Source: Auricularia sp. M13
Lineage: Eukaryota > Basidiomycota > Agaricomycetes > Auriculariales > Auriculariaceae
Assembly (NCBI GenBank): GCA_037042915.1
Contig: CM073193.1
Location: forward strand, 8,680,001 to 8,744,000
Direction: 5' to 3'
DNA: 64,000 bases
Part shown: piece by piece, positions 11,101 to 22,729 of the stretch
Numbering within the stretch: position 1 is the stretch's first letter
Layout: each line of letters starts with the position of its first letter
Made by a program: the position numbers and the translations under genes
The notes under the pieces: model-generated
Database searches by the model: none
What the model saw: only the letters and a program-made list of their open reading frames with translations
Told to the model about the DNA's origin: nothing

Positions 11101-13020
11101 TGTCGACAGAGCAAGGCCATTAGGCCTGTCTCCGAGTAATAGTTCTTCGACGCCTTGGCCACGGCCTCCTGCGCGGCCGTGAAAGATGCCTTGCACTCGT
11201 CCAAGACGTCCTCGGCCAGCTGTGACGTCTTGGATTTAGAGCGCGCGACCGTCGTCTTTCGCTTTCTCTTCTTGCCGTTGCGCTTCTGCTCCACCTCGAC
11301 CTCCATAGCGTCCACTTCCTGCGGTGAAAGGAAACGCGACGGCGTGTGTGCTAGCTCCCCGTCCGGCGTGTCTGACTTTCGGCGCTTCTGGGAGAAGTTC
11401 GCGTCGAGGCAGACAATGGCGTGCGCTCTGTCGAACGCTGTCAGATGCGCTCCGGGGGCATGGGAGGGTGCTTGACTCACTGGGTATGCTCTAAAGTTGG
11501 CCGTTGACCGCCAAAGCAGAGTGCGCATCTCTGACGCAACCAGGCGCTCGGACGCGGACGCGGGCTGTCTTCGGAGGCATGGGGCTGGTGCGGCATGGCG
11601 TCGTCCTGCGCAGGGCGACCAGCGCGTCAGTGAATGCCTGACAGACGCAAGCGAACGTGACGTACCGCGCTCGCCGCGGGCGTTTCAACAGGCGCTTCTG
11701 GCTCTTGACGACGTCGCTCTGCTGCGCCGTCAGCCGCACCTGCCTGGCCTGTCATCCGGCGCGGTCTTTTGCGCTGGCGCATTGGGCCATCATCCTCGTC
11801 ATGGGCGCGCTTCGACCCGTGAGGAGGAGATGTCTGGGCGGCTGCGATGCAATTAAAACGCGGCTTTGGGATGCAACGAGCTCGTGCATTTACCTTCAAT
11901 CTTGCGGTCCACATAGGCATCGGCTGCGTTGCACAAGACCGTATACCACTCGATTGCGTCACTTAATTTGTGGCGGTTGTCGGTCTAGAGGTAGAGGCAT
12001 TTGCGTCAGAAATCATATAAAATGCGTCGACGACCTGCCCACTCGCCTTCTCGTTGACGTCGTGCCCGCGTCGAATCCAGAAGTCACGGAGGGTGGCTGC
12101 CCAAGCCGTTGCATTCGGCGAAACACGGAGATCGTGCAACGTCAGGAAATCGAGCAGTTCCAACGAGAAGGCCATCGACGGCCGCCGCGGCGCGGATGGG
12201 AAGTAGCCTAGCTGCAGCAATTGCTCTGCCGCGGGTCGGCAAGCACACAGCTGAAGCCGATGCTTGCGTATCGCTGCTCGCGGTAATCAGTACCAATGTC
12301 CAATCGAGCCGGCATTATTGGCTCACCGTTCCAGTCTGCCAATGTGACCGTAAGAGCCCTCCTCGCCGAGCCGCACTCGCACAGATCATTGGGGACCACC
12401 TGTACGGGCAGGTCGTGCGTATACTGCAGGAATAAAGGCACCAGGCGTGGAATTACGTCGTCACGCCATGTCCGGTGTTGAGCGACTTTACGTCGGTGAT
12501 GGCGCGAGGGCTGAACGTCTGTGTCGCTGTCCGGGACAGTTTGCGGGGAAGGAAGATCGAGGGGCTCAACCAGAGCTCGCGTAGCGTCATCCAACGCGAG
12601 TCGCGCAGCAGGCTTTTCATCTCGACACGCCGTGAACGCGCTCCAAGCCGGTACGCCGTGTGCTGACGGCGCGAGAGCAGCCTTTTGCACATAATGCTGC
12701 CCATGTCCCAAAGACAGAGCCACAGGCTGCCTAACGGCCGCCGGCATCTTCAGCGTGCCTGCGATACGGCGGCGCGGCTTGGGTGCATCTCCAACTGGCA
12801 CCAGCTCGTACGCAGCGGCCGTCCCATGCGACGGTCCAGGTGTCGAGTTTCCTGCTGTCGCGGATGGCGGGGCTGTGCCGTATGATTTATGGCTGCGACG
12901 GTGCGAGAAACGACGCATTGGCGGATGCGTGGTAGACGTTGAAGGACAAGAGTGTGGTCGGAGTCGGGAGGCCCCGCCGGTTGACCAACACCAGATCCTA
13001 AACCGCTCGTGTGTACACAC
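8152..13020 (-). CDS. KDZ transposase with C-terminal Ulp1-type (C48) protease domain
   Basis: Multi-exon gene read right to left. An N-terminal CxC-type zinc-binding stretch (NDLCECG, near 12370) is followed by a typical KDZ segment (LLQLGYFPSAP). The catalytic core shows the family signatures: CLDANFSQKRRK (Asp near 11404), YDIACQL (Asp near 10978) and GFGLSDGEGCERFWS (Glu near 10758). A helical tail with LDVDDDIWQE follows, then a long Asp/Glu-rich linker (about 9000-9300). The C-terminal part is a Ulp1/SENP cysteine protease with His (PRHWVLLE, near 8602), Asp (FYDSL, near 8551) and Gln/Cys (QSNGYDCGPF, Cys near 8345), ending at TGA 8152-8154. The DDE and protease residues are all present, so both activities could exist. 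The frame changes near 12235 without a plausible intron (two extra bases), suggesting a frameshift or assembly error. The start is uncertain; 13020 is the farthest open ATG. Confidence 0.85.
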
Positions 13021-13412
13021 CCAGGACCTCTAATATATTTATGCGCATAGGGAATATGTAGCCAACCTACCTAGAAATCCTCTCACGTAAATCAGAAAAT
13101 ATTCGTAGTACTATGAGGCTCGGTTTACTGGATGTTGTCGCAGTAAAGCGTCCCGAACACATCGGTCTGCTTCAGCAGACCGCTCTATCATGCATGACGC
13201 CATCTGAAACCTCTGAAAACAATTAAGGGGGACTTTTAAACGCGTCCCGGAGAGATCTCATGAGTAGGGAACTTGCAATTTGTTGGGGACTTCATGTCCC
13301 GTGTAATGTCGCTATAGTTTGCACGGGCAACTCGACGCATTTTCCCGTGCATTGCTGTTCCGCACCTCTGCATCTCACGAAACTCTTCTTCACGCTCTCC
13401 TCGTCGACGGAC
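13021..13412. promoter_or_regulatory. Divergent promoter region with a dyad
   Basis: 392-bp spacer between the start of the minus-strand transposase gene and a plus-strand gene starting at 13413. It contains a 20-bp dyad with 9-bp arms (CGGTCTGCT/AGCAGACCG) at 13163-13182. It may serve both genes; a regulatory role is inferred from position only. Confidence 0.35.
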
Positions 13413-14174
13413 ATGGGTCGGGTAAAGCAGTATCAAACGGAGGGCCATCGCAAGAAGGCCTATTACGCGCGGTAAGGCTGCAATTGGCATTGCCGGTCTT
13501 CGCGCGTTCTGAACTGACCGACGCAATACGTACAGCAATATTACAAAGGAACGTGAGAAGGCGCGGGATAGAATGCAGCGCCTGCGCCAGCTTCGTAAAG
13601 ACAACAACCTACAGCAAAAACGTCTTGATGCAGAGGTGGGCAATTCCGTGCCACAGGTTGCCGCGGTGCGTCGCCGCCGTTGCGTGCCTCAACACCGCCG
13701 GTTAAATGCCTTATTGAGCTCAACCGTACCCCGGGTTTTCAGGCTACGTCCTCGGGAATGAAGGTCACAATGGAGACCGATCTTCAGTCGTTACTGGACG
13801 CCATTCAAGCTGACATTAAGCATTGGCGAGATGCCGACACCGACGAGGAGCAGTGGGAAATTTACACAGAAACCGCACTTGCCATGCAGGCTAAGGGACA
13901 GCCGGTAAAAGATCTTCTCGTACTTTTCAAGCGCAGTCGTCAGGTTCTAACGGTCCTGCAGCAAGTTTCACAGGACGCGCTGGAGGAATCCCGACGGCGG
14001 GATGCGCACGCGAGCCGCAAGCCCTCGCAGACCAGTGAAGCATTAGTCAAGATCAAGAACGTACTAGGCCGCAGGTTGGCGGCATTGGACGAGATTGTGC
14101 TTCTGTATACAGGAGATGCTTGCTCGCTGCGGCTCTTCTACGATACGAAATGCATGAATTGGCAAATGTCATAA
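13413..14174 (+). CDS. Small basic, coiled-coil protein, unknown function
   Basis: Exons 13413-13471, 13536-13635 and 13743-14174 join in frame with GT-AG introns. The N-terminus is basic (MGRVKQYQTEGHRKKAYYAR), followed by a short helix rich in Arg and Gln (DRMQRLRQLRKDNNLQQKRL) resembling a bZIP-like or coiled-coil segment. A helical body of about 140 residues follows. It is transcribed divergently from the KDZ transposase and lies inside the element. It could be a small DNA-binding accessory factor, but no domain is certain. Confidence 0.55.
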
Positions 14175-14262
14175 TACCTTGTATATACACGGTCAGCGCG
14201 GCGAGGATGACAATGCGAAGCAACAGACATGCACGTTCAAATACGAGAAGGCAAAGCATTCA
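14175..14262. other. Convergent gene ends
   Basis: Short spacer between the 3' ends of the plus-strand gene ending at 14174 and the large minus-strand gene ending at 14263. Confidence 0.5.
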
Positions 14263-17200
14263 TCAGCAGAACCCGGCATCCGGCCAAGGGAGCCCCGACA
14301 CGTCTTTGTTGCCCACCACCAGCCCGTTGAAGCCTTCGTCGATGAGCTGCTGCACGGCCGGGTCGACGATGAGCGCGGGCTGAGCGGGCAGAGGCAGCGT
14401 CTGCTCCTCATGCTGCATGCCCTGCAGCAGCTGCGCGGCTGGCGCGGACTGCTGCACCTGCAGCTGGCCGCCGTATGGCTGGAACGCTTGCTGCGGCGCA
14501 CTTTGCAGCACCGCACCGGGCAGCGCGTGCAGCTGACCAGCGTACTGCGGAGCAGACAGCGCAGGTTGCATGTTCTGCGCGGCAAGCTGGGCGTTGTAGT
14601 CCTGGATGGACTGCGGCAGCGCCATGGACTGCGCCGCCCCGGGTAGCGCTGACTGCAGCTGCTGCTGCCCGCCGCCGCCATACTGCTGCAGCCGACCGTG
14701 ATTTTCCGGACGCTCTGAACCGCCAACCTGCTGGGCGAACTGCTGCTGTCCATGGTCCTGCCGGTGACGATCCGGATTTGTCGCGCCCGTCCTGCGCGAT
14801 ATGGGTGGTTGCTGCTGCGAGCGCCACGCGTCGTTGTCTGGCATCTGCGGGTCATAACCCGCGGAAAGATAGGGCGAAGGGTGTTGCAGGGGAGTGGACG
14901 AGGAACTGGCGACGCTGTTTGACGTCTGGCGATCGAACGAGTACGACGCTGACGACGCCCTGTCAGACAAAGCCGCCGCCGCGCCTCTGTCCGCCAAATA
15001 GGCGGAATAGACACCCCTTCTGTCGTCATAGCCGCCGTGGCGACCCGCGGACGACGACGTCGCGGACATCGTCGGCGGCCCGTGCTGATACTCCCGGTGA
15101 CGCCCATAGCCCTGCGCGCGCTCATGTCCGCCGGGATAAGGAGCTCCACGGCCCTGGTACTCGCGCCCGCGGCGGTGGTCGTCGACGTAGTCGCGCTCGC
15201 GGCGGTGGTTGTCGACGTAGTCGCGCTCGCGGCGGTGGTCGTCGACGTAGTCGTATCCACCATAGGAAGCGTAACGCTCCCTATCCGCGGAAGGGTACGC
15301 GGATTCCTCCCCATCGCCGGCATAGTGCGCCGTGTCCTCGTAACCGCCGTAGCCATAATGCGAGCTCGACGCGTATGGAGCACCGTGCCGGCTGAAGGAT
15401 TCTGAAGGGCCGGAACCGCGGCCGTAAGGGCGCACAGGGTCGGGACGCCGATAAGGCTCATGACCTCTGCGAGCCTCAGTGTAGGGACCGTAGTGAGCGC
15501 TAGGGTGGTATATCGGATTGCGGCTCTGCGGTCGGGGAGGCGGCGGAGGCAGCGACGGGTGGCGTGGGGCGTTGCTGGGCGCCGAAGACTGAGCGCGCGG
15601 ATGGGAGAGCGAAGCAGTGGTCGGCGCCAACGACGGAGCGCGGTTATGAGACACAGGCGGAGCAGCTGCTGGAATCGCGGTATGCAGCGCTGGCGACGGA
15701 CCATAGTTACGATGGAAAGCATCTAGTAAGAGGTACGTCAGCCGGTATCCATGACGAACGTAGCTGACGGAACGTACAATCGTCGTTTTCGAGAAACGGA
15801 GAGCCTCCCCCTCCGACGAAGCCTTCCGGCTCGTAGGATGCGTCGTGCAACCAGTTGTCGTCGAAGTCAGCATCGTCGACGGCCGGCGCGTCCTCTCCTT
15901 GGCCGTCAACGTCCATGGCGGCCCGTTCCACGGAGCGATGTACGCGCCGCCTCTTGCGCGGCTTATCGGAGTCCGCAGAACGCGAACGCGAGCGGGAAGC
16001 CGAGATCGAGTGCCCACGCCCCTTCTTTGCAGCGCGCTTCCATCCGCGGGTCGTTGCAGCAGCTTTGCCGCGTTGCTTCTTGCGCGGCTTATCCGCGTCC
16101 GCAGAACGCGAACGCGAGCGCGACGTCGAGCGCGAACGTGACCGCGAGCGCGAGCTCGAACTCGAGCGCGCCCGCGCCCGCCGCTTGGTCTTTGCATCGC
16201 GCTTCCGTCCTCGAGTGGAACCTGATGCAGCCTTCCCGCGACCAGCACGACGCGGCGCAGCAGCAGCAGGGGCCGTCCCATCGCCGGCTTCGGTTGCGGC
16301 TTGGTTAGTGCCCGTCTGGTTGTCGCCGCTGTCCGACCCAAGATCGGGATTAGCGATGAAAGCCTTCGCCTGCTTGACCGTCATCTTGGGCTCGTTCGCC
16401 TCGTTGTACCAGACCACGACGTTGTCCCATTGCGGGGTGCCGTAGCAGGCAATGTCGGCTAAATCAGCAAAGTGAGTATAGTGGCAAGCGCGTCAAGATG
16501 AATCACTCACCGTCAGACAGCGACTCGAACCTGATAATCTGCTCAGGCTGCAACTCGGGCTCGCCTCCAGACGAACTATGTTCCATGCGCTTCATGGCCC
16601 ACAGCCGCTCGTTCATCGTGCGCAAACGGCGGACTTTGTTGGTGAACTTCTTGTCGTCGCCTTTGATGAGGGGCATATTGACAGGCCACCCCTTGACGCA
16701 CTTGCGCTGGTCGACGAGACTCTCCAAAAAGGTTTTCCACGACATCCTGGGCGCCTTCTGGTTAAACCCCTTGTCTGAAATGAAAACATATGAGAGCTTT
16801 GCTGCAGTGCATGAATGAGGTACGCACTCGACATTTCGAGCATGGGGCTATGTTAAGTGTTCATTATCTGGTATAATGGTCCCAAGTTGCTCAGTATAGA
16901 AACCTGGGACCCCAAGTCCCAGGTTTCTAGGGTCCCAAGATTCACACATGTGCTAGGGTGCCATAGCTAGAGGTCCCAGATTCTGGTCAGTCCCAAGTCC
17001 GTTAGCAGGTCCCGGGTTTACTACTAGTGTACCAATACCATATGATATTCAAGTTTGGCACGCGAGAAACCAAAACAGAAATACTGATGGATAGACAAGG
17101 ACTTGAACCCTCAAGCCACTATTTTACAACCAGGACCTTAACCACTAAGCCAGGATACCAATGATGAAAAGGCTGTTATTGTTTAATACATAGAATTACA

Positions 17201-20200
17201 GTGAGCGAGGATTAGTTGAATAAATTGTAAATAAAGTATCACCAAATGTGAATTACATAATGGTGTATATATAATTCTGGAAGCCCTCCTTAGGCTCTAT
17301 AATGTAGTATATTTTTCTAGAGGCACAGGTGTAGCTCGAGGTGACAGGAAGGATGCGATGGAGAGTGTAAAAATAAATACTCTGTTGCAGTCATCCTAGT
17401 TATTGCAGGCTCTGCTACACACCTTTAGTGCGCTGGCTCATATTCTCTGCGCCTCAGAAATGTCCTTTTCCCCTTGGGCATCGTCTATCCCCTTGGTCTT
17501 CACCTTTGGTGGGTATAGCGAATCTCGGCACTACAGTGGGGAAACGTGAGAATGCTGGTCCATAAATTGCATATACGACGTAATCTACTGCAGGGAGAAC
17601 TATGGTGTATATATGGGACTTGTAGCTCTCAAAGAGCTCTATCAGGTGGTATATAGGTACTGGCAAAAGGGTGCAATCCGGGGGTGAGAGAGAGGATCCG
17701 ATGAAGAGGTGGAAAATCACATCGCCAGAATCAGGTCCTCCGGATCATTTGAGGTTTCCCTCTCAATCTATACGTAATTCTGAGGTGAGTTTACTATTTC
17801 AGCCAAAGTGGTTGGATGACCAATTCTGGAGCCAGTGGACCCACAATTTCTGCTTGCTCAACTCTGAACGAGGCAATGGCCTACCTAACTGCATACCCCT
17901 GGACTGAGACATGGTCTAGAGTACATTATATGTAGTTTTATGCTCTGAGAAGTACTTTCTGACCCTTGGTTGGCCCTCAAGGTATTTCAATTCCCGGATA
18001 TAGAAAGCATGGAATCCAGGTTAATTGAGAAATTGCTCCAGAATGGGACATCCAACCACTTTGGCTAAAATAGTAAACTCACCTCAGAATTACGTATAGA
18101 TTGAGAGGGAAACCTCAAATGATCCGGAGGACCTGATTCTGGCGATGTGATTTTCCACCTCTTCATCGGATCCTCTCTCTCACCCCCGGATTGCACCCTT
18201 TTGCCAGTACCTATATACCACCTGATAGAGCCCTTTGAGAGCTACAGGTCCCATATATACACCATAGTTCTCCCTGCAGTAGATTACGTTGTATATGCAA
18301 TTTATGGACCAGCATTCTCACGTTTCCCCACTGTATCTCCCTGCCTCAGACCATGTGCCAGGGGTGCATCCTGGGCTGGTCAGCTCTCAATATGATCTAC
18401 TTGCTGTCCTCTATCCAACTAGGGGGTGATAGTGTCACGGCAGAGTGCTCATCACTTGCTGAGACTGATGCCTGAGAGAGAGGAGAGAGGGACAAGGAAG
18501 AACAGACAAGGGGTACAATTGACCAGACTGTTACGGTGCGCGGCAATTGCGCCCATACGCTACTTCCGTTGGATCTTTTTTGCCGCTTCGCCTGCTCCGT
18601 CTGACCGATGTACCCGTCCTGCAAGCCTCTCCAGACCGCTGGCACCTCGGATACCTTCTCTCGGCGTCACCGGACCCTTGTCAACCTCGGTCCTTGGATG
18701 TGACGCACCATTGCCATTGTCGTTGACCACCGCTGCGTTGGTTTTCAACCAGCATGTAGCCGCTTGTCGGTCCGTCTCCTTGGTGTCACATTACGGCCTA
18801 CATCTTCAGATATGCAGCACATCACACCTCGGGCATTGCCCTGCATTGCCGGTGCGCGCGGGGAGTACAGGCAAAGCTGCAATGATCTTGCCGACGTCCA
18901 TCCTTCGCCTTCTGTCCCATGGATGCTTGACTGCTCCGGTACCTCGGACCTCGGCCGCCACACTCTCCTCAATCCGCGCTCAGCACTGTCCATGGTCCAG
19001 AGGACGTCTGGACACATTGGGAGTCTCGATTGTTGGGTGGTGCGCTTGTACTGCGCTTGCTGACGTGTTGCGCTCACTGCTGCGCTCGCCATTGCGTCGG
19101 CCCCCTTTTTCCCCCGGTGTCAGTGTGTGCATACAGGCAAGGACACCTTGGTCTGTCTCGGATACCCACCCGATACCCTCCATAGGCACGGACATCCTTT
19201 ACCTTTGTCCGGATGCTTACACTCTTTCTTGACCCTCCCTTGACCCCCTTTACCCCCCATTGCTTTCACTGGCTCCCGATTACCCTCGGTGACTTCCCCG
19301 ATGTCTTTCCCCATTGCTTCCGGACCTCCCTTTGGTGTTGGTTGGCTTCCTCTGTCGTCCGGAGCGCTCGGATCCGGTCGGCCTCAGACCGGACTATATG
19401 TACCGGCAATTGCCCTCGGATGTACCCTAGGTTGGATCTGGTCTATTATGTGTTTGAACTTCCCCTCCTGAGTACCCTTCCTGGTCGACTATGCCTCCTG
19501 GTCAGTCCTGTATGCAGCACACTGTGACAAACGGCCTGAGGCGTGCAACCCTGGCCAAGTCTCAGTCCAAGGGGAAACAGTGCACCAACCTCCTCTCTTG
19601 GGTGTCAGTCTTGGTGAGTGACGAGCACTCTGCCATGACAAGAAGAAGCGTTCACAGTGGCAAAACAGATCCAGTGGGAGCATATGGGCATGATCGCCAT
19701 GTACTGTGACATGTATCTGCTTGGAATTGTATTCAGTGTACCCTAATTTGATATAATCAGTTGTACTGCTCATATTTTTCTTTCAGAATCCTCCTGAACC
19801 TGTCTGAGCACGAGTGAAGTGCTTTGCTGTGACAGTTGCATACCAAATCATGTTTGGACATCCATTCTTCCTCTCTGGCTTAGATATATTATCTCCACTA
19901 AGACATAATATTATAGAGCCCATTGAGAGCTACAATAACCATATATACTTCATAATTTTTGGCCTCTTAGTTTCAATGTTATTTGCATTCTTTTGAACAG
20001 AGGTGCTTGAGTCTTACCATATATTGCCATCAATGGACCTCACGATCATCTCCTCCCTGGTCTAGTAGTTAAAGCATAGATGGGTTTGGCACTGGCGGCT
20101 GGTTGAGGGTTCAAATCTTGTGCAGGTCAGAATTCATTTTGACTTGCGCATTGAGATGAATCCACTCTTAAGTCGCATGTGAGCCCCCTGAAAGTTGGGA

Positions 20201-22729
20201 CTACTGAATCTGGGACTCTGGAACTTGGGACCTCCAGAGGTTGGGACCTCCAGTAGAAGTTGGGACCTATGTCCCAATGAAAGCTGGGATTTGGGTCCCA
20301 ACTCTCAGTACTGGAGGACTTGGGACCAGTATACCAGAGGAAGGGAGGCTTACATATGTGCGAGCATGCGCGCCCTGAACTCGCCGCGCGCAGAGTTCAC
20401 GTTGCGATTGATGGCATGTAGTGCGGCCGTCGTCCACTTCTCGGCCTCGATCTGCGCGGCGCGCTGAAGCCTTATCGTAAAGCAAATGAGAAGCAGTCAG
20501 ACAGGCAGAAAGTGCGTACTCACATTGCGGCCGAGGCAAACTCGTCGAGCATCGCCAGGATGGCAGCGGCCTTCTGCTCGATCCACTTCTTCTGGGCAAG
20601 CGAGCTGGCGAACATCGAGTTGGCCTGCTTGGCGACGAGATCGCCTGCTCGGGCGGAGGCGACGCCACCGAAGACGGCAATGTCATAGTAGTTCCAGTAA
20701 TAACGAGCCTGACACGACGGTCAACAGTGCACGCAGCAAAAGTAAAAACTGCGGGTGTGTACCAGTTCTTCGAACTCCAATCGCGCCTGCAGCATGACCT
20801 TGTAAAGGTCGCCTTCTTCCGCCACGATCTTCGCGTGGTTCTTGTCGTGCTCTTCGTTCCAGCGCAGAAGCTCCTCACGCTTGGTCTCGCGCTGGACCTC
20901 GTCGAGACCGTCAAATTCGTCGTGGTACGCCTTCAGGAAGCGCGTTCTGAGTTCCGCAAGGTCTTCTGTGGGAGAGAACGGAGTTAGACATTGGCGCGTA
21001 TCATCAGAAAGAATACGATACGTACCACCCTCGGTGCGCGGCGTATCCACGCACCACCGCTTCACAAATAGATTGAACAGGTTGGGCTTGCGCGAAACCT
21101 TGAAAACGACCTGGGCAATGCGCCAGATATAGCCGACGGATTTGCCGAACTCGGCGGCGAGCGCGTCCAGCTCTTCTTCGAAGCGCTTGACGGCCTCGAA
21201 AACCCGCCTGCGCTGGTCGTCCGTGAGAGGCCCCTTCTTGAAGATCCGCGGCTTGCCCTGCAGCGGGTCGGGGAGAGCAGTTGCCCACTCGTAATCGTCG
21301 CCCTCGCCGGCGTAAAAGTCGGCTTCGCTGAAGTCCGGCTTGGGCATGTTCTCGACGGGGTGTTGACGCGGAGAGGGCGGTGTGCCGTCGCGCTTGGATC
21401 CCGAATTGCTCGGGTTGCAGTCCTCGTTGTCGCCGTGAGCCTCTGTGCCGCCCTGGTCGCCAGCGCCCGCCTCTGCGTCTGCTTGCTCATCATCGGACTG
21501 CGCAGCCTCGATTCGCTCGACGGCCTCGTCGACGAGCTTGTCGACGGCGGTCTTGACGGCAGTGCGCTTCGCGGTCTCGGTTTGCGCTCGTTTCTCGGCG
21601 CGCGCGCGCTGCGCATTAGCGTGCGCACTCGGCTGGCTGCGCATCGGCGGGTTAGCTGTGGGCGTGCCGCGTCGCTTGCCGTTGCGAGTGAGCGTTGCCT
21701 GGCCAGCAACAGACGGCGAGGGCGGCGAAGGATCACTGACGATGTTGGCGCTGCCGTCGCCAGAGGGGCCATCTTGCCTAGGGGGTGAACTGTCGTCGGG
21801 CTCGACCCACGGGATCCTGCGGCCCTTCGGCTTGGGCTTGCGACAAGGGTCAGGCGGAGGAGTGCGTTCATCTGGGTCGGCTTGATAGACGGTGAGATTG
21901 AGGAATCTAACGCAAAGACAACACGTGACGAACCATCAAAATCGACGTCAGGGTACATGGTCTCCGGGTTCGCGCCCTCGCCGTCCTCGGGGATGGTTTG
22001 CATCTGGCGGGGCTGCCAGTCGAGATCAGCACGCGCAGGCGGCAAACGGGATGCATGCAAGACTGACCAGCTTCGGGCCCTGCGACGTGGTCCTGCCATC
22101 CGCCTTGCCCTTTTGCCTTCCCCTCGCGGTTTCATCGGCTGTGGGGGGTCCGCGACCTCTGCCGCGACCTCGACCGCGACCGCGACCGCGACCGCGACCG
22201 TGGTGTCCAGCGTCTGCGGCATCGTCATCCTGCACGGATTCGCCAGCAGCGCCGACAGTCTCCTAGGATTGAGCGCGAGTGTGAGCAGCGGGAGCGGTGC
22301 GCAGTGAATGCCAGATACTCACGAAGGACCTGGCTGCAGGGTCTTCGGGGGTCAGCGGGCTGTCGGTGGCGCCCAAGTCGCCCAGGATCTAGGGTAGCAT
22401 AGCGACAGGATCAGCGAAGAGTGTCAGTGCAAAATGAAGATGCACTTGCCTTGACCTCCGACGTCGCTGCGCCCGACTCCGGAGCCTCAGGCGCCTCGCC
22501 ACTGCCTGACGCGGCGTTGGAAGGAATCCCGTCACCGACCTGAGGAAGTCAAGTCAGAAGTTTGGCGAGTGGGAAAACAAGTAAGACTGACCAGCCGCAG
22601 CGCCCCGCCTTTCGGTGACTGCACCTTGGGACGCGAGCTGACGTCGAGACACAAGAATTCCTGGGGAGCCGTACGACGGGTGACGCGCCCGGCGGGCTTG
22701 GGGGGAACGACAGATTTGTCGGAGGACAT
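14263..22729 (-). CDS. Very large RS-, GRG- and Gln-rich protein of the KDZ element, unknown function
   Basis: Begins at ATG 22729 (MSSDKSVVPPKPAGRVTRR). First exons: 22592-22729, then one from 22539 leftward ending at a GC donor (AAG|GCAAGT), then a stretch with a Gly-Arg repeat of about nine units near 22150-22205. A long conserved-looking helical region follows (about 20350-21300; contains FGKSVGYIWRIAQVVFK and NLFNLFVKRWCVDTP). The coding frame pauses at donor ARMLAHM|gtaagc (about 20358) and resumes at about 16772 after ttttcatttcag with DKGFNQKAPRMSWKTF and GWPVNMPLIKG. The 3.5-kb foreign element lies inside this intron. Downstream come two copies of an RS-dipeptide module (16250-15950), a triple RRERDYVD repeat (about 15175-15250) and a Gln-rich C-terminus ending LPWPDAGFC. 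The composition resembles RNA-processing or chromatin scaffold proteins, but no domain is named. Confidence 0.7.
15170..15255 (-). repeat. Three tandem 30-bp units in the large KDZ gene
   Basis: Nearly perfect 30-bp units encode RRERDYVDDH, RRERDYVDNH and RRERDYVDDH in succession on the minus strand. This is a protein-level tandem repeat in the disordered part of the large gene. Confidence 0.85.
17088..17160 (-). repeat. tRNA-like (SINE-type) segment, left arm
   Basis: On the minus strand it reads TGGCTTAGTGGTTAAGG, a good pol III A box (17136-17152), followed by GGGTTCAAGTCC, a perfect B box (17099-17110). The anticodon stem does not pair, so it is a tRNA relic or SINE head rather than a working tRNA gene. 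Confidence 0.6.
17532..17832 (+). repeat. 301-bp inverted repeat, left arm
   Basis: Reverse complement of 18035-18335 with only a few mismatches; the spacer is about 202 bp. The mirrored frames in both arms encode the same short peptide, but this comes from the repeat and is not evidence of a gene. Confidence 0.95.
18035..18335 (-). repeat. 301-bp inverted repeat, right arm
   Basis: Mate of 17532-17832. Transcription through both arms would yield a long hairpin RNA. Confidence 0.95.
20055..20130 (+). repeat. tRNA-like (SINE-type) segment, right arm
   Basis: Reads TGGTCTAGTAGTTAAAGC (A-box-like, 20058-20075) and then GGGTTCAAATCTT (B-box-like, from about 20107). Oriented opposite to the left tRNA-like segment, so the element has tRNA-like heads pointing outward-in from both sides. 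Confidence 0.5.
22150..22205 (-). repeat. GRG hexanucleotide repeat
   Basis: Tandem gcgacc-type hexamers encode about nine Gly-Arg dipeptides on the minus strand within the large KDZ gene. RGG/GR tracts are common in RNA-binding proteins. Confidence 0.85.

Larger units (their letters stand above)
16867..20338. mobile_element. 3.47-kb palindromic element nested in an intron of the KDZ cargo gene
   Basis: Outer ends are 20-bp inverted repeats agreeing at 19 positions: TCTGGTATAATGGTCCCAAG on the left and its complement with one change on the right. The ends are rich in TTGGGACC/GGTCCCAA repeats. Inside are two tRNA-like segments in opposite orientation, a 301-bp inverted repeat pair, and further degenerate inverted copies (about 18432-18480 versus 19597-19640). 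AT content is much higher than in the surrounding KDZ genes. No transposase is recognised, so it looks non-autonomous. I found no clear target-site duplication. Confidence 0.7.

Noticed and set aside
14193-15722. Arg/Ser-rich 509-residue frame on the minus strand
   Set aside because: It is the shifted frame of the low-complexity exon of the large KDZ gene; the 14263 frame has the better ending and splices in phase near 15716.
17088-17160. Possible functional tRNA gene
   Set aside because: A and B boxes fit, but the anticodon stem does not pair and the acceptor stem is poor.
18426-19232. 268-residue open frame inside the palindromic element
   Set aside because: No recognisable domain, overlapping frames on both strands, and low-complexity composition; probably chance in non-coding DNA.
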